A stretch of DNA of 64,000 nt from Mycobacterium sp. Root265 (GTDB lineage: Bacteria; Actinomycetota; Actinomycetes; Mycobacteriales; Mycobacteriaceae), in contig NZ_LMJA01000032.1 in assembly GCF_001428895.1 (NCBI RefSeq), forward strand, positions 123,419-187,418. Direction: 5' to 3'. The position numbers and the translations under genes are program-made. The notes under the pieces are model-generated. The model searched no databases. It worked only from the letters and a program-made list of their open reading frames with translations, and had not been told where the DNA came from. Positions 54,855 to 63,933 of the stretch are shown here, piece after piece. Position 1 is the first letter of the stretch, and every line of letters starts with the position of its first letter.

Positions 54855-56087
54855 TCAGGCGGCATCCTTCTCGGTGCCGGAGTCGCGGTCGGCGGTCTTG
54901 GTCTCCGGGCGCGCGGCCTGCTTTGGGGCGATCGGAGAAACCTTCCGTTCCGTGCTGAGACCGGGTGTGTCGGAGCTCTTTTCGGCCACTACAACGCTGG
55001 GACGGCCTGGCTTCTTCACCGTGCGGGCGGTCCGTAGTTTCTTGACGGGGGCGGCCACCTCGGGTTGCGGCTCCACGGCCTGCGCTGTGGCGGGCGCCGC
55101 GATGCGGTTCTCTGCGGCCGCCGCCGGCGTGTCGGTGGTCGTGGTGTTCGGCGCGCTCGGCCGGAGCACCTTGGCGACTTCACCGGCGATATCGCGCACC
55201 ACGGCGACCGCGAACTTGATGGGGGCCTGCACGACGGCGCCGACACCGTTGCGGATTGCCGTGGCGATCTGGCCGATGTCGCCGGTGCCGAAGGCCCGCA
55301 CCACGTTGTAGGCCGCGGTCTGCGGTGCCACCACGAGATCGCGCGCGTTGACAAACAGTTTGGTGCCAAGGCCGGCCGGTCCGACCGGCAGACCCGCCCA
55401 GGTTTTCAGCGTCCAGCCCTCCTCGGAGCTGCCCTCCACCACCACAATCCCGGTGTTGTCCAACCGGTGGCGCAGCATCAGCCCCAGGTCCGGGTTGTCG
55501 ACGTTCATCATCGTCCAGAACATGATCGTGGCGGCATGGGAGAACACGACGGGGTTCTGTGCGCCGGAGTCCTCGACGACCTGAAGCGCGGCGTCCATAC
55601 GGGCATCGAAGGCGTTGCCGTCTCCGCCGCCGGGGACCGGCACCGAGCGAGCACCCAGCGTCCACAAGGCGGGGGCGAGCACGTAGCCGATTCCGCCGAT
55701 CCCGGAATCCGACGATCCCTCGAACCAGCCGGCGTTGATCTCCCGGAATCCGGGCAGCACGGTGGGGGTGAGGCCGGTGGCGGCCGCGAACGGCGCGGCG
55801 GTTTCGGTGGTGCGCACCATGTTCGACGCGTAGATCGCGTCATAGTCCACACCGCCGGCGGCCAGCGCTGCCGCCACCGCCGCCGCCTGGGTCTGGCCCA
55901 GCGGCGTCAGATGGGCACCGGGAATCGAGTTGTCGATCGTGTGCGTCGCATTGGCTTCGGACTCGCCGTGCCGCACGAAGGTCACCGTCATCGCGGCCGC
56001 GGGCAGGGCCGTGATGACGAACAGGACGGCGGCGGTCAGCGCCGCGAGCAGGAGTTTCAGTGACCGACTGCGTGACCCCGGGACCAT
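54855..56087 (-). CDS. Secreted histidine-phosphatase family protein with long charged tail
   Basis: A 410-residue protein with a signal peptide or anchor (SRSLKLLLAALTAAVLFVITALPAA, about residues 6-30) and then a phosphoglycerate-mutase-like domain with the catalytic RHG in TFVRHGESEAN and later His in VVFSHAATIMF. The last 125 residues are Thr/Pro/Ala/Lys-rich and look disordered. Export to the cell wall is likely; the substrate is unknown. The ATG at 56087 puts the signal at the N-terminus; a longer frame starting at 56174 is less likely. Confidence 0.83.
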   Translation of the reverse strand: MVPGSRSRSLKLLLAALTAAVLFVITALPAAAMTVTFVRHGESEANATHTIDNSIPGAHLTPLGQTQAAAVAAALAAGGVDYDAIYASNMVRTTETAAPFAAATGLTPTVLPGFREINAGWFEGSSDSGIGGIGYVLAPALWTLGARSVPVPGGGDGNAFDARMDAALQVVEDSGAQNPVVFSHAATIMFWTMMNVDNPDLGLMLRHRLDNTGIVVVEGSSEEGWTLKTWAGLPVGPAGLGTKLFVNARDLVVAPQTAAYNVVRAFGTGDIGQIATAIRNGVGAVVQAPIKFAVAVVRDIAGEVAKVLRPSAPNTTTTDTPAAAAENRIAAPATAQAVEPQPEVAAPVKKLRTARTVKKPGRPSVVVAEKSSDTPGLSTERKVSPIAPKQAARPETKTADRDSGTEKDAA

Positions 56088-56173
56088 CGGATCACAGTAG
56101 CGAGCCAGGCCGTATCGCCGCGTGAAATGGCGGGAAATGCGGCCGAAACGAACGGTGCGCCGATGACACACCA

Positions 56174-56266
56174 CTTAAGGGGTTTTCACCGACGCGAAGG
56201 TGGCGTCCGCGCTGCGAACCTGTTGATACGGAAAGGCCGGTTCTGCCGACGCGATCCGCAGCACAC
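56174..56266 (+). repeat. 93-bp promoter-region repeat, copy A
   Basis: This stretch upstream of the F420-reductase-like gene is matched without gaps by the reverse complement of 59998-60090. By hand count 82 of 93 positions agree. The shared core is GCGAACCTG, 18 bases after GAACC to CCGGTT, and GCAGCACAC at the end. The GAACC and GGTT pair fits an ECF -35/-10 layout. It lies 33 bases before the ATG at 56300. Confidence 0.85.
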
Positions 56267-56299
56267 GTGCCTTCGGCGAGAAATCAGTAGGAGATATCC

Positions 56300-56932
56300 A
56301 TGAGCAACATCAGCATCATCGGTCTGGGCCACATGGCCGGCGCCCTGGCAGGCCGGGCACTGGCGGGCGGCAACACCGTCGAGCTCATCGGCCGCAACCC
56401 GGCCAAGGCGAAGGAACTGGCGAGCAGGCTGGATGGAGCCACTGTCAGGGCGATCGGAGAGCCCCCGGCGGGAGACATCGTCGTGCTCGCCGTGCCGTAC
56501 GCCGGCGCCGCGGTGGCGGTCGGAGAGTTCGGAGATGCGCTGAAGGACAAGGTCCTCATCGACATCACGAACCCCTTCGCTCCCGATCTCACAGGCCTCG
56601 TGACCCCCGACGGCAGTTCCGGTGCCCAGGAGATCGCCAAGGCCGCCCACGCCGGCACGCGCGTCGTTAAGGCGTTCAACACCTTGTTCGCCGAGGTCCT
56701 CGCGACCCGTCCGGACAAGGACCGCCCGCTGAACGTCTTTCTCGCCGGCGACGATGCCCAGGCGAAGGCCGACGTGTCGGCGTTCGCCGAGAGCCTGGGA
56801 CTGCGCCCGTTGGACGCCGGGCCGCTGTCAATGGCGCGGGCGCTGGAGTACGCCGGCCTGTTGGAGATCAGTCTGAAGACGCACGGGCTCGAGCAGATCG
56901 ACTTCGCTCTGGGTATCACCGTCGTGCGCTGA
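56300..56932 (+). CDS. F420-dependent NADP reductase-like (F420_oxidored family) protein
   Basis: A 210-residue NADP-binding protein with the Rossmann start ISIIGLGHMAGALAGRAL, VVLAVPYAGAA, IDITNPF, VVKAFNT and GDDAQAKADV. These are features of the family that includes F420H2:NADP+ oxidoreductase and related imine or ketone reductases, so the exact substrate is open. TAGGAG lies 6 bases before the ATG. The upstream 93-bp element, shared with the NTF2-sigma operon, suggests sigma-factor control. A pirin gene lies convergently downstream. Confidence 0.8.
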   Translation: MSNISIIGLGHMAGALAGRALAGGNTVELIGRNPAKAKELASRLDGATVRAIGEPPAGDIVVLAVPYAGAAVAVGEFGDALKDKVLIDITNPFAPDLTGLVTPDGSSGAQEIAKAAHAGTRVVKAFNTLFAEVLATRPDKDRPLNVFLAGDDAQAKADVSAFAESLGLRPLDAGPLSMARALEYAGLLEISLKTHGLEQIDFALGITVVR

Positions 56933-57051
56933 TCCGAATCGCCATCTGCACCAGGAGGATTTGTTGCAAGCATATGAACACTCGCCATGAGACGACACCA
57001 CGACGGCGTGAGCGATAAATCGAACCCCATGTCGGAGAACAGTCGTGGCGA

Positions 57052-58020
57052 TTATCCGGTGTGGGGTACGTGTTCGGTGGGGATGACGCCGAATCGGCCG
57101 GCCTGGTAGTCCTCGTAGGCTCGAAGGATCTCCTCGCGGGTGTTCATCACGAAGGGCCCGGACTGAACCACTGGTTCTCGGATCGGCCGGCCACCGAGTA
57201 GCAGGACCTCCAAGTTCGGCTCGGCGGCGGGTTGGCTCTGCTGTGCGGCCAGGGTCAGCGCGTTCCCGGCGCCGAACACGCTGAGTTGGCCCTTGTGGAT
57301 CGGCTGTGCTGCCGTACCTGCGGTGCCGGTGCCGGCGAGCACGTAGGCCAGCGCGTTGAAGTCGGCCCGCCATGGCATTTCCAAACGCGCGCCCGGGCTT
57401 ATGGTCGCGTGCACGACCGTGATCGGTGTGTGGGTCGTCCCCGGCCCGGTATGACCGGCGATACCGCCGGCGATGACCCGCAGCAGTCCGCCACCGTCGG
57501 CCGAGGACAGCAGCCGGGCTTGCCGGGCGCGGATATCCTGGTAACGCGGTGTGACGAACTTGCTGGCGCGCGGCAGGTTCACCCACATCTGGACACCGTG
57601 GAACATTCCGCCTGAGACGACCAGATGCTCCGGGGGCTTCTCGATGTGCAGGATTCCGCTGCCCGCGGTCATCCACTGCGTGTCACCATCGGTGATCGTC
57701 CCGCCGCCGCCGTGGGAGTCGGTGTGCTCGAACGTGCCGTCGATGATGTAGGTGACAGTCTCGAAGCCTCGGTGCGGATGCCAGGGGGTTCCCATGGGCT
57801 CGCCTGGTGCCCATTCGATCTCGCCTATCTGGTCCATGTGGATGAATGGGTCCAGGTCGGTGAGCGACACCCCGGCGAATGCCCGTCGCACGGGGAATCC
57901 GTCTCCCTCGAGCCCGACCGGTGCAGTGGTGATAGATCGCACCGGCCGTTGCATGCCGGTGGCGGGATCGGGGACGGCGACCCGGGGCAAAGTGAGCGTA
58001 TCCGCAGTGATGGCTGGCAT
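57052..58020 (-). CDS. Pirin-family protein
   Basis: A 322-residue bicupin. The metal ligands are in HPHRGFETVTYIIDGTFEHTDSHG (about residues 78-101) and GSGILHIEKPP, matching the iron-site His/His/His/Glu pattern of pirins, and a C-terminal pirin domain follows. Some pirins cleave quercetin, others act as redox sensors; this one is not assigned. A CAGGAG ribosome site precedes the ATG. It is convergent with the F420-reductase-like gene across 119 bases, in which nothing else was seen. Confidence 0.9.
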   Translation of the reverse strand: MPAITADTLTLPRVAVPDPATGMQRPVRSITTAPVGLEGDGFPVRRAFAGVSLTDLDPFIHMDQIGEIEWAPGEPMGTPWHPHRGFETVTYIIDGTFEHTDSHGGGGTITDGDTQWMTAGSGILHIEKPPEHLVVSGGMFHGVQMWVNLPRASKFVTPRYQDIRARQARLLSSADGGGLLRVIAGGIAGHTGPGTTHTPITVVHATISPGARLEMPWRADFNALAYVLAGTGTAGTAAQPIHKGQLSVFGAGNALTLAAQQSQPAAEPNLEVLLLGGRPIREPVVQSGPFVMNTREEILRAYEDYQAGRFGVIPTEHVPHTG

Positions 58021-58092
58021 GGCTTGGTCTCCTGTCGGTTGGCAAAAGGTTTGGGATACCGGACCCCGGCGGGGTGGTCGTGCTGTTTTCTG

Positions 58093-58836
58093 TCAGTGGC
58101 TTCGCAGGCGGTCGACGACGAATTCGGCTGCCTCGGCGGCCATGCCGTTGACGGCGTACGCGCTATGGGCGCCACGATCGAGGCCGGTCGATCCGCAGAC
58201 CGGATCCCTTGGGGCGCAGAGGTCGATGGTCCTGTCGTCGAAGGCCGGGCCGATCTCGATGGGAGGAGCGTCATGCCGCAGCAGCCTCAGGATTTCCGGT
58301 GAGGGTTTACCGAACAGGACGACCGCGGTGATGTTCTCGACGACGTCCGGAGGTAGAGCGGTCAGCGCGTACCCGGCAGGAACGGTCTCGCTGGTGACGT
58401 AGCCGCTGACGGCGGCGCCCTGAGAGTAGCCGCCGACGATGATCTCGGTGGAGGGGCAGTTGGCACTGAGATCGAGCAGGCGGTTGCCGGCGTCCAGGAT
58501 GCCTTCGACGGCCCGGTCGAACTGCAAGGATGCCGGATAGTTCACGGCATGGACGCCGACGACGCGGTCGGGTAGGCGTTCGCGCAGTGCTTGGATGAAT
58601 GGCTCACCGACCTTGCCCACGCCCGGGTCCTCGAAGGTACCGCGAGCAAAGACGACCTCGACATCGGCGCAGTCGGCGATCGAGGTCGCTGCGGGCTCCC
58701 CGTTTGCCTGTCCAGGGGTGGCGCCGATGAACAGTGCGGCGATTGCCGCGCCGACGGCCATCGCGTAGAGCGGCAGGCGCAAAACGTTTGTATCTCCCTG
58801 TTGGATAACTAATTTCGAAGGCGAATGCCGTATCAT
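58093..58836 (-). CDS. Secreted cutinase-like serine esterase
   Basis: A 247-residue cutinase-family (Culp-type) hydrolase. An N-terminal signal region (AMAVGAAIAALFIGATPGQANG) precedes the catalytic domain with FARGTFEDPGVGKVG, the nucleophile in VGGYSQGAAV near residue 138, and Asp/His in LCAPRDPVCG and RGAHSAYAVNG. Cys pairs fit the family disulfides. It hydrolyses lipid esters outside the cell. The start is uncertain: ATG at 58836 gives a long leader, whereas TTG at 58782 is preceded by AGGGAG. It follows the sigma-factor gene by 54 bases and may be co-transcribed with it. Confidence 0.86.
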   Translation of the reverse strand: MIRHSPSKLVIQQGDTNVLRLPLYAMAVGAAIAALFIGATPGQANGEPAATSIADCADVEVVFARGTFEDPGVGKVGEPFIQALRERLPDRVVGVHAVNYPASLQFDRAVEGILDAGNRLLDLSANCPSTEIIVGGYSQGAAVSGYVTSETVPAGYALTALPPDVVENITAVVLFGKPSPEILRLLRHDAPPIEIGPAFDDRTIDLCAPRDPVCGSTGLDRGAHSAYAVNGMAAEAAEFVVDRLRSH

Positions 58837-58890
58837 GGCGATTGTGTCCTTTGGTTCGGTGGCGGTGGCCCCTGCCCGTCGATGTTGGAA

Positions 58891-59535
58891 CTACCCCGCT
58901 TGATTGTGAGCGCCCCTGTACCCACGGTCCGCGGCGATGCCGGCCAACAGCACGCGCAGGCGAGAGCGGCCGCGGTGGATTCGTGACATGACAGTCCCCA
59001 GTGGCGTGCCCATGATCGCGCCGATCTCTTTGATGGCAAGGCCCTCGACGTCGGCGTAGTACACCGCCATCCGAAAATCGGCGGGCAAGGCATCCAGTGC
59101 GTTCCTGATGTCGTTGTCGGGTAACAACTCCAATACCTCCACCTCCGCAGAGCGGAGTGCTCTCGGCGAACGGCCGGCGTCGGCAACGAGCTGCCACTCG
59201 AGTGTCGTGTCGACCGACAACTCGGCGGGCCGGCGCATCCGCTTGCGGTAATTATTGATGTGGGCATTGGCTTGGATGCGAAAGAGCCATCCCTTGAGAT
59301 TCGTTCCTTGCTGGAAAGTCCTGAAACCCGCGTACGCCCGCACCAATGTCTCCTGCACCAGATCCTCGGCGTCAGCGCGCTGCCGGGTCAGCCGCATGGC
59401 TCCACCGAAAAGCGTGTCCAAAAGCGGGATCACGTCACGCTCGAAACGCGCTGCCAGTTCGACGTCGCTCTCGGCCGGGATCGGGGCAAGGTAGCTCGTG
59501 ACTTGTAGCGGTGCAGCGCTTTCCAGGTTGGTCAT
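58891..59535 (-). CDS. ECF sigma factor of the SigH type
   Basis: A 214-residue sigma-70 family protein. Region 2 is [21 protein letters not shown], then [25 protein letters not shown], with region 4 from [40 protein letters not shown]. It resembles M. tuberculosis SigH closely, yet no RshA-like Cys/His anti-sigma gene follows. It is preceded by an NTF2-like gene whose stop overlaps its start (ATGA). The 93-bp element upstream of that operon is shared with the F420-reductase-like gene, which hints at autoregulation. Confidence 0.88.
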   Translation of the reverse strand: MTNLESAAPLQVTSYLAPIPAESDVELAARFERDVIPLLDTLFGGAMRLTRQRADAEDLVQETLVRAYAGFRTFQQGTNLKGWLFRIQANAHINNYRKRMRRPAELSVDTTLEWQLVADAGRSPRALRSAEVEVLELLPDNDIRNALDALPADFRMAVYYADVEGLAIKEIGAIMGTPLGTVMSRIHRGRSRLRVLLAGIAADRGYRGAHNQAG

Positions 59536-59960
59536 GACAACCTCATAGTGCTCTCGGTCAATGTGAGCACCGGCATTCCACTAGCGGGTGCGAGGCGATT
59601 GTGAAGTGCGACGATGGCTCGCATCGGCCGCAGGTGGATTGACAGCGAGGCGACCTTGCCCGCGGCGTTGACCCCGATCAGGTCGATACCGTCGATCTCC
59701 GTTTCGCCGATCCTGATGTTGGTGACGACCGCGAAATATCCATCTCCGGAGATGATGTGGGTGACCGTGAACTCATCGACGACGTCGAGGATTTCAGACA
59801 CCACCTTCGCGACCTGTTCGCGGCCTACGCAAGGCACAACGTCGATCGGGCTCTCGAGGATCACATATTCGGCGAGTTGAGCTGCTGCGCTTGTGCCATC
59901 GCGTGTTTGCAGAGCCGCCAAGAATGCCGATAGTCCTGCTGGAATCTCATCCACAGGCAT
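59532..59960 (-). CDS. NTF2-like (SnoaL-type) protein
   Basis: A 142-residue protein of the NTF2-like fold ([71 protein letters not shown]). Members act as small ligand-binding or isomerase domains, and some ECF sigma factors carry such a domain fused at their C-terminus as a regulator. Here it is a separate gene translationally coupled to the sigma gene, so a regulatory partnership is plausible. The ATG at 59960 has a GGAGGT ribosome site. The sequence upstream matches the 93-bp repeat. Confidence 0.78.
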   Translation of the reverse strand: MPVDEIPAGLSAFLAALQTRDGTSAAAQLAEYVILESPIDVVPCVGREQVAKVVSEILDVVDEFTVTHIISGDGYFAVVTNIRIGETEIDGIDLIGVNAAGKVASLSIHLRPMRAIVALHNRLAPASGMPVLTLTESTMRLS

Positions 59961-59997
59961 TGACCTCCGTTGATTTCCAGGGCCTCCCGGGACGTAA

Positions 59998-60090
59998 GTG
60001 TGCTGCTGATCGAGTCGGGAGAACCGGCTTGTCCGTGTCATCAGGTTCGCAGCGAGGACGCCGCCTTCGCGTCGGTGAAGATCCCTTAAG
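59998..60090 (-). repeat. 93-bp promoter-region repeat, copy B
   Basis: The reverse complement of this stretch matches copy A (56174-56266) without gaps in 82 of 93 positions by hand count. It lies 37 bases upstream of the NTF2-like start. The GAACC (60044-60048 on the complement) and GGTT (60022-60025) cores are kept with the same 18-base spacing. The rest of the 248-base gap 59961-60208 shows no gene. Confidence 0.85.
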
Positions 60091-60208
60091 CAAGCACCGG
60101 CGCCCACCGTCGCGGCGGCGTCATCGGTCTTCCTACGAACAGGTAGCGGCGGAACGAACCTCTACCACTGACCGGATCGCGTTGTCCCTCGCGGAGGGGG
60201 ACCACCTA

Positions 60209-60769
60209 TCAGCGCACTCCTTGGAACACGATCTCCAGAACACCGTCGATGTATGCCGGTTCAAGTGGCATCGCATGAACCAGCCGGTACTCGACGACTC
60301 CGTAGAGCAGGTCGCGCAGAGTCTGCCAGTCGGCGTCGGCGCGCATCTCACCGCGCTGCTGCGCCAAGGCGGTGCGGGCGCGGAAATCTTCGATATTGGG
60401 TTCGATGATTCGTTCGAAGAGGGCGCGCAGGAGGCTGGGGTCGGACTGGCCGGCGGCGATCAGACACCGGTAGGCCGGTCCGAAGCCGGTGGTCGTAATC
60501 AACTCCAGGATCGCCGACAGCTGGGTCCGGATGTCGGCGACGAGGTCGCCGGTGTCGGGGAGCACGACGACAGTGCTGAGGCTTTCGGTCGCAGCTTCGA
60601 GTATCACCGCGCCTTTGGATGGCCACCAGCGGTAAATCGTCTGCTTGCTCACGCCGGCCTGCCTGGCGATCGCTTCGATCGAGATTTTGTCGTACCCGAT
60701 CTCGCCGATCATCGACATGGACGCATCGAGGATGGCGCGACGCGATTGCTCATTCCGGTTCGCAGGCAC
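60209..60769 (-). CDS. TetR-family transcriptional regulator
   Basis: A 186-residue TetR regulator with RNEQSRRAILDASMSMIG and the helix-turn-helix ISIEAIARQAGVSKQTIYRWWPSKGAVI (about residues 28-55), then a TetR_C ligand domain. A GTG at 60769 is chosen because it places the basic arm at the N-terminus; an ATG frame start at 60883 lies in the divergent promoter. It is divergent from the LuxR-type gene. A perfect 8-6-8 inverted repeat at 60807 lies 37 bases upstream and is the likely operator. Confidence 0.86.
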   Translation of the reverse strand: MPANRNEQSRRAILDASMSMIGEIGYDKISIEAIARQAGVSKQTIYRWWPSKGAVILEAATESLSTVVVLPDTGDLVADIRTQLSAILELITTTGFGPAYRCLIAAGQSDPSLLRALFERIIEPNIEDFRARTALAQQRGEMRADADWQTLRDLLYGVVEYRLVHAMPLEPAYIDGVLEIVFQGVR

Positions 60770-60806
60770 ATCGCAAACCGTAGACGAGCGGAGGCCGACT
60801 CGGATG

Positions 60807-60828
60807 CAATACGGTGCGGTCCGTATTG
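60807..60828. promoter_or_regulatory. Candidate TetR operator
   Basis: CAATACGG and CCGTATTG arms form a perfect 8-bp inverted repeat with a 6-base spacer, located between the divergent TetR and LuxR-type starts. The size fits a TetR operator. Confidence 0.6.
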
Positions 60829-60987
60829 ACGTAGGGCGGACCGTCTCATATCGTCGCGGTAGCCGGCGTGGCGCTCCGGCCAAGGCTCAGATCACTCTGG
60901 TCGGCACGGATCGGCGCCACTTCAGGAAGGAAGCCAGCCGGTGTGTGTCGAACGGGTCGATTCATATGGACAAACCCTGCTGTGACG

Positions 60988-63789
60988 ATGTTGGAGCAGC
61001 CGCCACTGCGGGGGGAGGACGGACTCACCCGAGCCCAGGCTGAGCAAAAAGGTGGGGGTCTACTGGGGCGACGGGCGGAACGTGAAGCGATCAGCAAACT
61101 TCTGGCCGAGGCGCAGGCGGGGCGCAGCGGGATACTCGTGGTGCGCGGGGAAGCGGGCATCGGAAAGACTGCACTGCTGCAGCATGCCCGCGAAACCGCG
61201 GTCTCCCTGGGGATCCGGGTGGAATCGTCGCTCGGCGTGGAGTCAGAGTCGCAGTTTGCGTTTGCCGGTTTGCACCAACTGTGCGCGCCGCTACTCGGCC
61301 GCACGGAGACGCTGCCAGACCCGCAGCAGACCGCACTCGACGTCGCGTTGGGCCGCCGGACCGGTGCCGCGCCGGACCGGTTCCTGGTCGGGCTGGCCGT
61401 CCTCAACCTCCTCGCAGATGAGGGGCCGATGCTGTGCCTCGTCGACGATGCGCAATGGCTGGACCAGGCGTCCGCGCAGGTTCTTGCGTTCGTGGCGCGG
61501 CGGGTGGCGGCCGAACGGTTGGTGCTGGTATTCGCAGTGCGCGACCCCTGCGAAGGCGGCGGAGACCGGTTCGCCGGGTTGCCCGAGGTACGCCTGGACG
61601 GGGTGGTCGACACCGATGCCCGAGCGCTGCTGACCACGGCCGTTCGCGCACCGCTCGATCGTCGGGTCCGCGACCGCATCATCGCCGAGGCGCGCGGTAA
61701 CCCGTTGGCGCTGCTGGAGCTGCCCGGCGGCGCGCAGTTGGCGGGTGGGTTCGAGCTCCCCGACGTCATGAGCGTGCCGCGCCGCATCGAGGACAACTTT
61801 CAGCGGCGCTCGCGCAGCCTCCCCGCTGAGACACAACTGCTGATGTTGGTGGCTGCCTCCGAGCCGACCGGCGATGCATCTCTGCTGTGGCGCGCCGCCA
61901 ACTGTCTAGGGATCGACCGCGAAGCTGCCGCGCCCGCGGAAAGCGCAGGATTGCTCGAGATCGACACCCGGGTGCGGTTTCGCCATCCGTTGGTGCGCTC
62001 GGCGGTCTACCGTGCGGCCACGGCGCCGGAGCACCGTCGGGCCCACTATGCCCTGGCTGCCGCCACCGACCCGCAGGCCGATCCGGACCGCCGCGCTTGG
62101 CACCGCGCGCAGTCGGTGTTGGGTACCGACGAAGAAGCCGCCGCGGACCTGGAACGCTCGGCCGATCGCGCGTTGGCCCGCGGTGGGTTCGGTGCTGCGG
62201 CAGCGTTTCTTCGGCGCGCAACCGATCTGACGCCAGAGCCCGGGCATCGAGCGAGACGCGCACTGGATGCTGCCAACGCCAAGCACTGTGCCGGTGCGCC
62301 CGAAGTCGCCCTGAAACTGCTGGAGAGCGTGGACGCCGGGCGACTGGACGCGCTGCAACGCGCCCGTCTGGAACTGCTCCGCGCCCAAATCACATTCCAC
62401 CTCACCCAAGGCAGCGAGGTGCCGGGGATGCTGCTGGGCGCCGCTCGGATGTTGGCTCCCCTGGATCCTTCGCTCGCGCGTGAGACCTACCTGCAGGCTT
62501 TCGACGCGGCGACCATCACCGGGAGTTCGGGTCTCGAACCCGGCCTACCCGAGATCGCCGCCGCGGTCAGTGCCGCACCGGTGCCCACTGGGGAGCCAGG
62601 ACCGGCGGATTTACTGCTCGACGGGTTGGTGGCCGTACACATGAATGGATTCGAATCCGGTGTGCCCATCCTCAGGCGGGCCCTGGAGGCGTTCCGCGAG
62701 CACGTGTTCCCGGTCGAGACCGTCCGAGTCGGCGACGCAGGCAACTGGCTGTGGCTGGCCACGCGAACGGCAATAGCACTGTTCGAGGACGAACTGGTCA
62801 TCGTGTTGGCCGACCGCTACGTGGGGCTCGCGCGCGAAGCCGGCGCCCTCGCCACGCTGCCCGCTGCGCTGGTAGTTTCGGCGTGCGCGCGGGTCTACAC
62901 CGGTGAGCTTCATCTCGCCGCCGAGTTGGTGGACGAGGCTGCTGCGATATCACGAGCGACTGGCGCGATGCCTCTGAGCTTCGCGCAAACCTACCTGGAT
63001 GCGTGGCGTGGGGTCGATTCGGAGGACGTCGATCGATGCGACGCCCGTGACGGGAAGGCAACGGAACGCACGCGGGGTATCGAAGCCACGGTGTCCATGT
63101 GTGCGGCGGCGGTGCTCCACAACGGCCGGGGTAACTATCCGGCGGCTCAGAAAGCCGCTTCTCAAGCATGTGACACGTACGAACCGTCGATCAGATGGCA
63201 GGCGCTCCATGAACTCGTCGAGGCGGCCTCCCGCGCCGGCGATCCGGAATCCGCCTCTCGCGCAATGGAAGAATTCAGTGCAAGAGCCCGCGCCAGCGGT
63301 ACCGAGTGGGCACTCGGTGTTGCTGCGCGCTCCCGAGCGCTGACCAGCACCGGACTGGAAGCAGAAGAGCACTACCGCGAGGCGATCGCGCGACTGCAAA
63401 ATTGCCGAATGGGTGCCTTTCTTGCCCGCACCCACCTCGTCTACGGTGAGTGGCTACGCCGTGAAGGGCGACGCCACGACGCACGCGAACAACTCCGCAC
63501 CGCGCACGCGCTCCTGGCTGATATGGGCGCAGAGCCGTTCGCCGCCCGCGCCGCCCGCGAGCTACATGCCACCGGCGAGCATCCACGCAAACGGACCGCC
63601 CAACCGACCGACGCGCTCACCGCCCAAGAGCTGGCCATCGCGCGACTCGTCGCTACCGGAGCTACTTCCCGTGAGGTCGGTGCGCAACTCTTCCTGAGCC
63701 CGCGCACGATCGAAGCCCACCTGCGGAACATTTTCCGGAAACTCGGCATCACCTCCCGTCGACAACTCAAGGAGCTGCACCCGCCGTGA
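60988..63789 (+). CDS. LuxR-type ATPase regulator (LAL/MalT-like)
   Basis: A 933-residue regulator. The N-terminal AAA-type domain has Walker A GEAGIGKT at residues 54-61 and a Walker B-like LCLVDDAQWLD near residue 150. A long middle part holds TPR-like helices, and the last 57 residues form the LuxR helix-turn-helix (LTAQELAIARLVATGATSREV; FLSPRTIEAHLRNIFRKLGI). Such proteins bind ATP and a ligand and activate target genes. The ATG at 60988 places Walker A at the usual distance; an upstream frame start at 60868 would lengthen it by 40 residues. The divergent TetR and its palindrome may control it. Confidence 0.88.
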   Translation: MLEQPPLRGEDGLTRAQAEQKGGGLLGRRAEREAISKLLAEAQAGRSGILVVRGEAGIGKTALLQHARETAVSLGIRVESSLGVESESQFAFAGLHQLCAPLLGRTETLPDPQQTALDVALGRRTGAAPDRFLVGLAVLNLLADEGPMLCLVDDAQWLDQASAQVLAFVARRVAAERLVLVFAVRDPCEGGGDRFAGLPEVRLDGVVDTDARALLTTAVRAPLDRRVRDRIIAEARGNPLALLELPGGAQLAGGFELPDVMSVPRRIEDNFQRRSRSLPAETQLLMLVAASEPTGDASLLWRAANCLGIDREAAAPAESAGLLEIDTRVRFRHPLVRSAVYRAATAPEHRRAHYALAAATDPQADPDRRAWHRAQSVLGTDEEAAADLERSADRALARGGFGAAAAFLRRATDLTPEPGHRARRALDAANAKHCAGAPEVALKLLESVDAGRLDALQRARLELLRAQITFHLTQGSEVPGMLLGAARMLAPLDPSLARETYLQAFDAATITGSSGLEPGLPEIAAAVSAAPVPTGEPGPADLLLDGLVAVHMNGFESGVPILRRALEAFREHVFPVETVRVGDAGNWLWLATRTAIALFEDELVIVLADRYVGLAREAGALATLPAALVVSACARVYTGELHLAAELVDEAAAISRATGAMPLSFAQTYLDAWRGVDSEDVDRCDARDGKATERTRGIEATVSMCAAAVLHNGRGNYPAAQKAASQACDTYEPSIRWQALHELVEAASRAGDPESASRAMEEFSARARASGTEWALGVAARSRALTSTGLEAEEHYREAIARLQNCRMGAFLARTHLVYGEWLRREGRRHDAREQLRTAHALLADMGAEPFAARAARELHATGEHPRKRTAQPTDALTAQELAIARLVATGATSREVGAQLFLSPRTIEAHLRNIFRKLGITSRRQLKELHPP

Positions 63790-63933
63790 CCTGAGGCGGA
63801 CCGAAAAGCTCACTCGCAGAGCCCTTCCGGGAACGGCGGTGCACCGACACTCGATCAGGGCCAAAGAAACACGGCATCGCTGTAACCGCGCCTCGCACGG
63901 GCGATGGATGAGTACTCACGTTGAAGGAGTCCT

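Noticed and set aside
56933-57051. A small gene or terminator between the F420-reductase-like and pirin genes
   Set aside because: An AGGAGG occurs but no start codon with good spacing leads to an open frame of useful length, and no stable hairpin followed by a T run was found.
60079-60095. AGCAAG next to CTTAAG as a KstR2 half-site
   Set aside because: Only one arm is present and the opposite CTTG arm is missing; it lies inside the edge of the 93-bp repeat.
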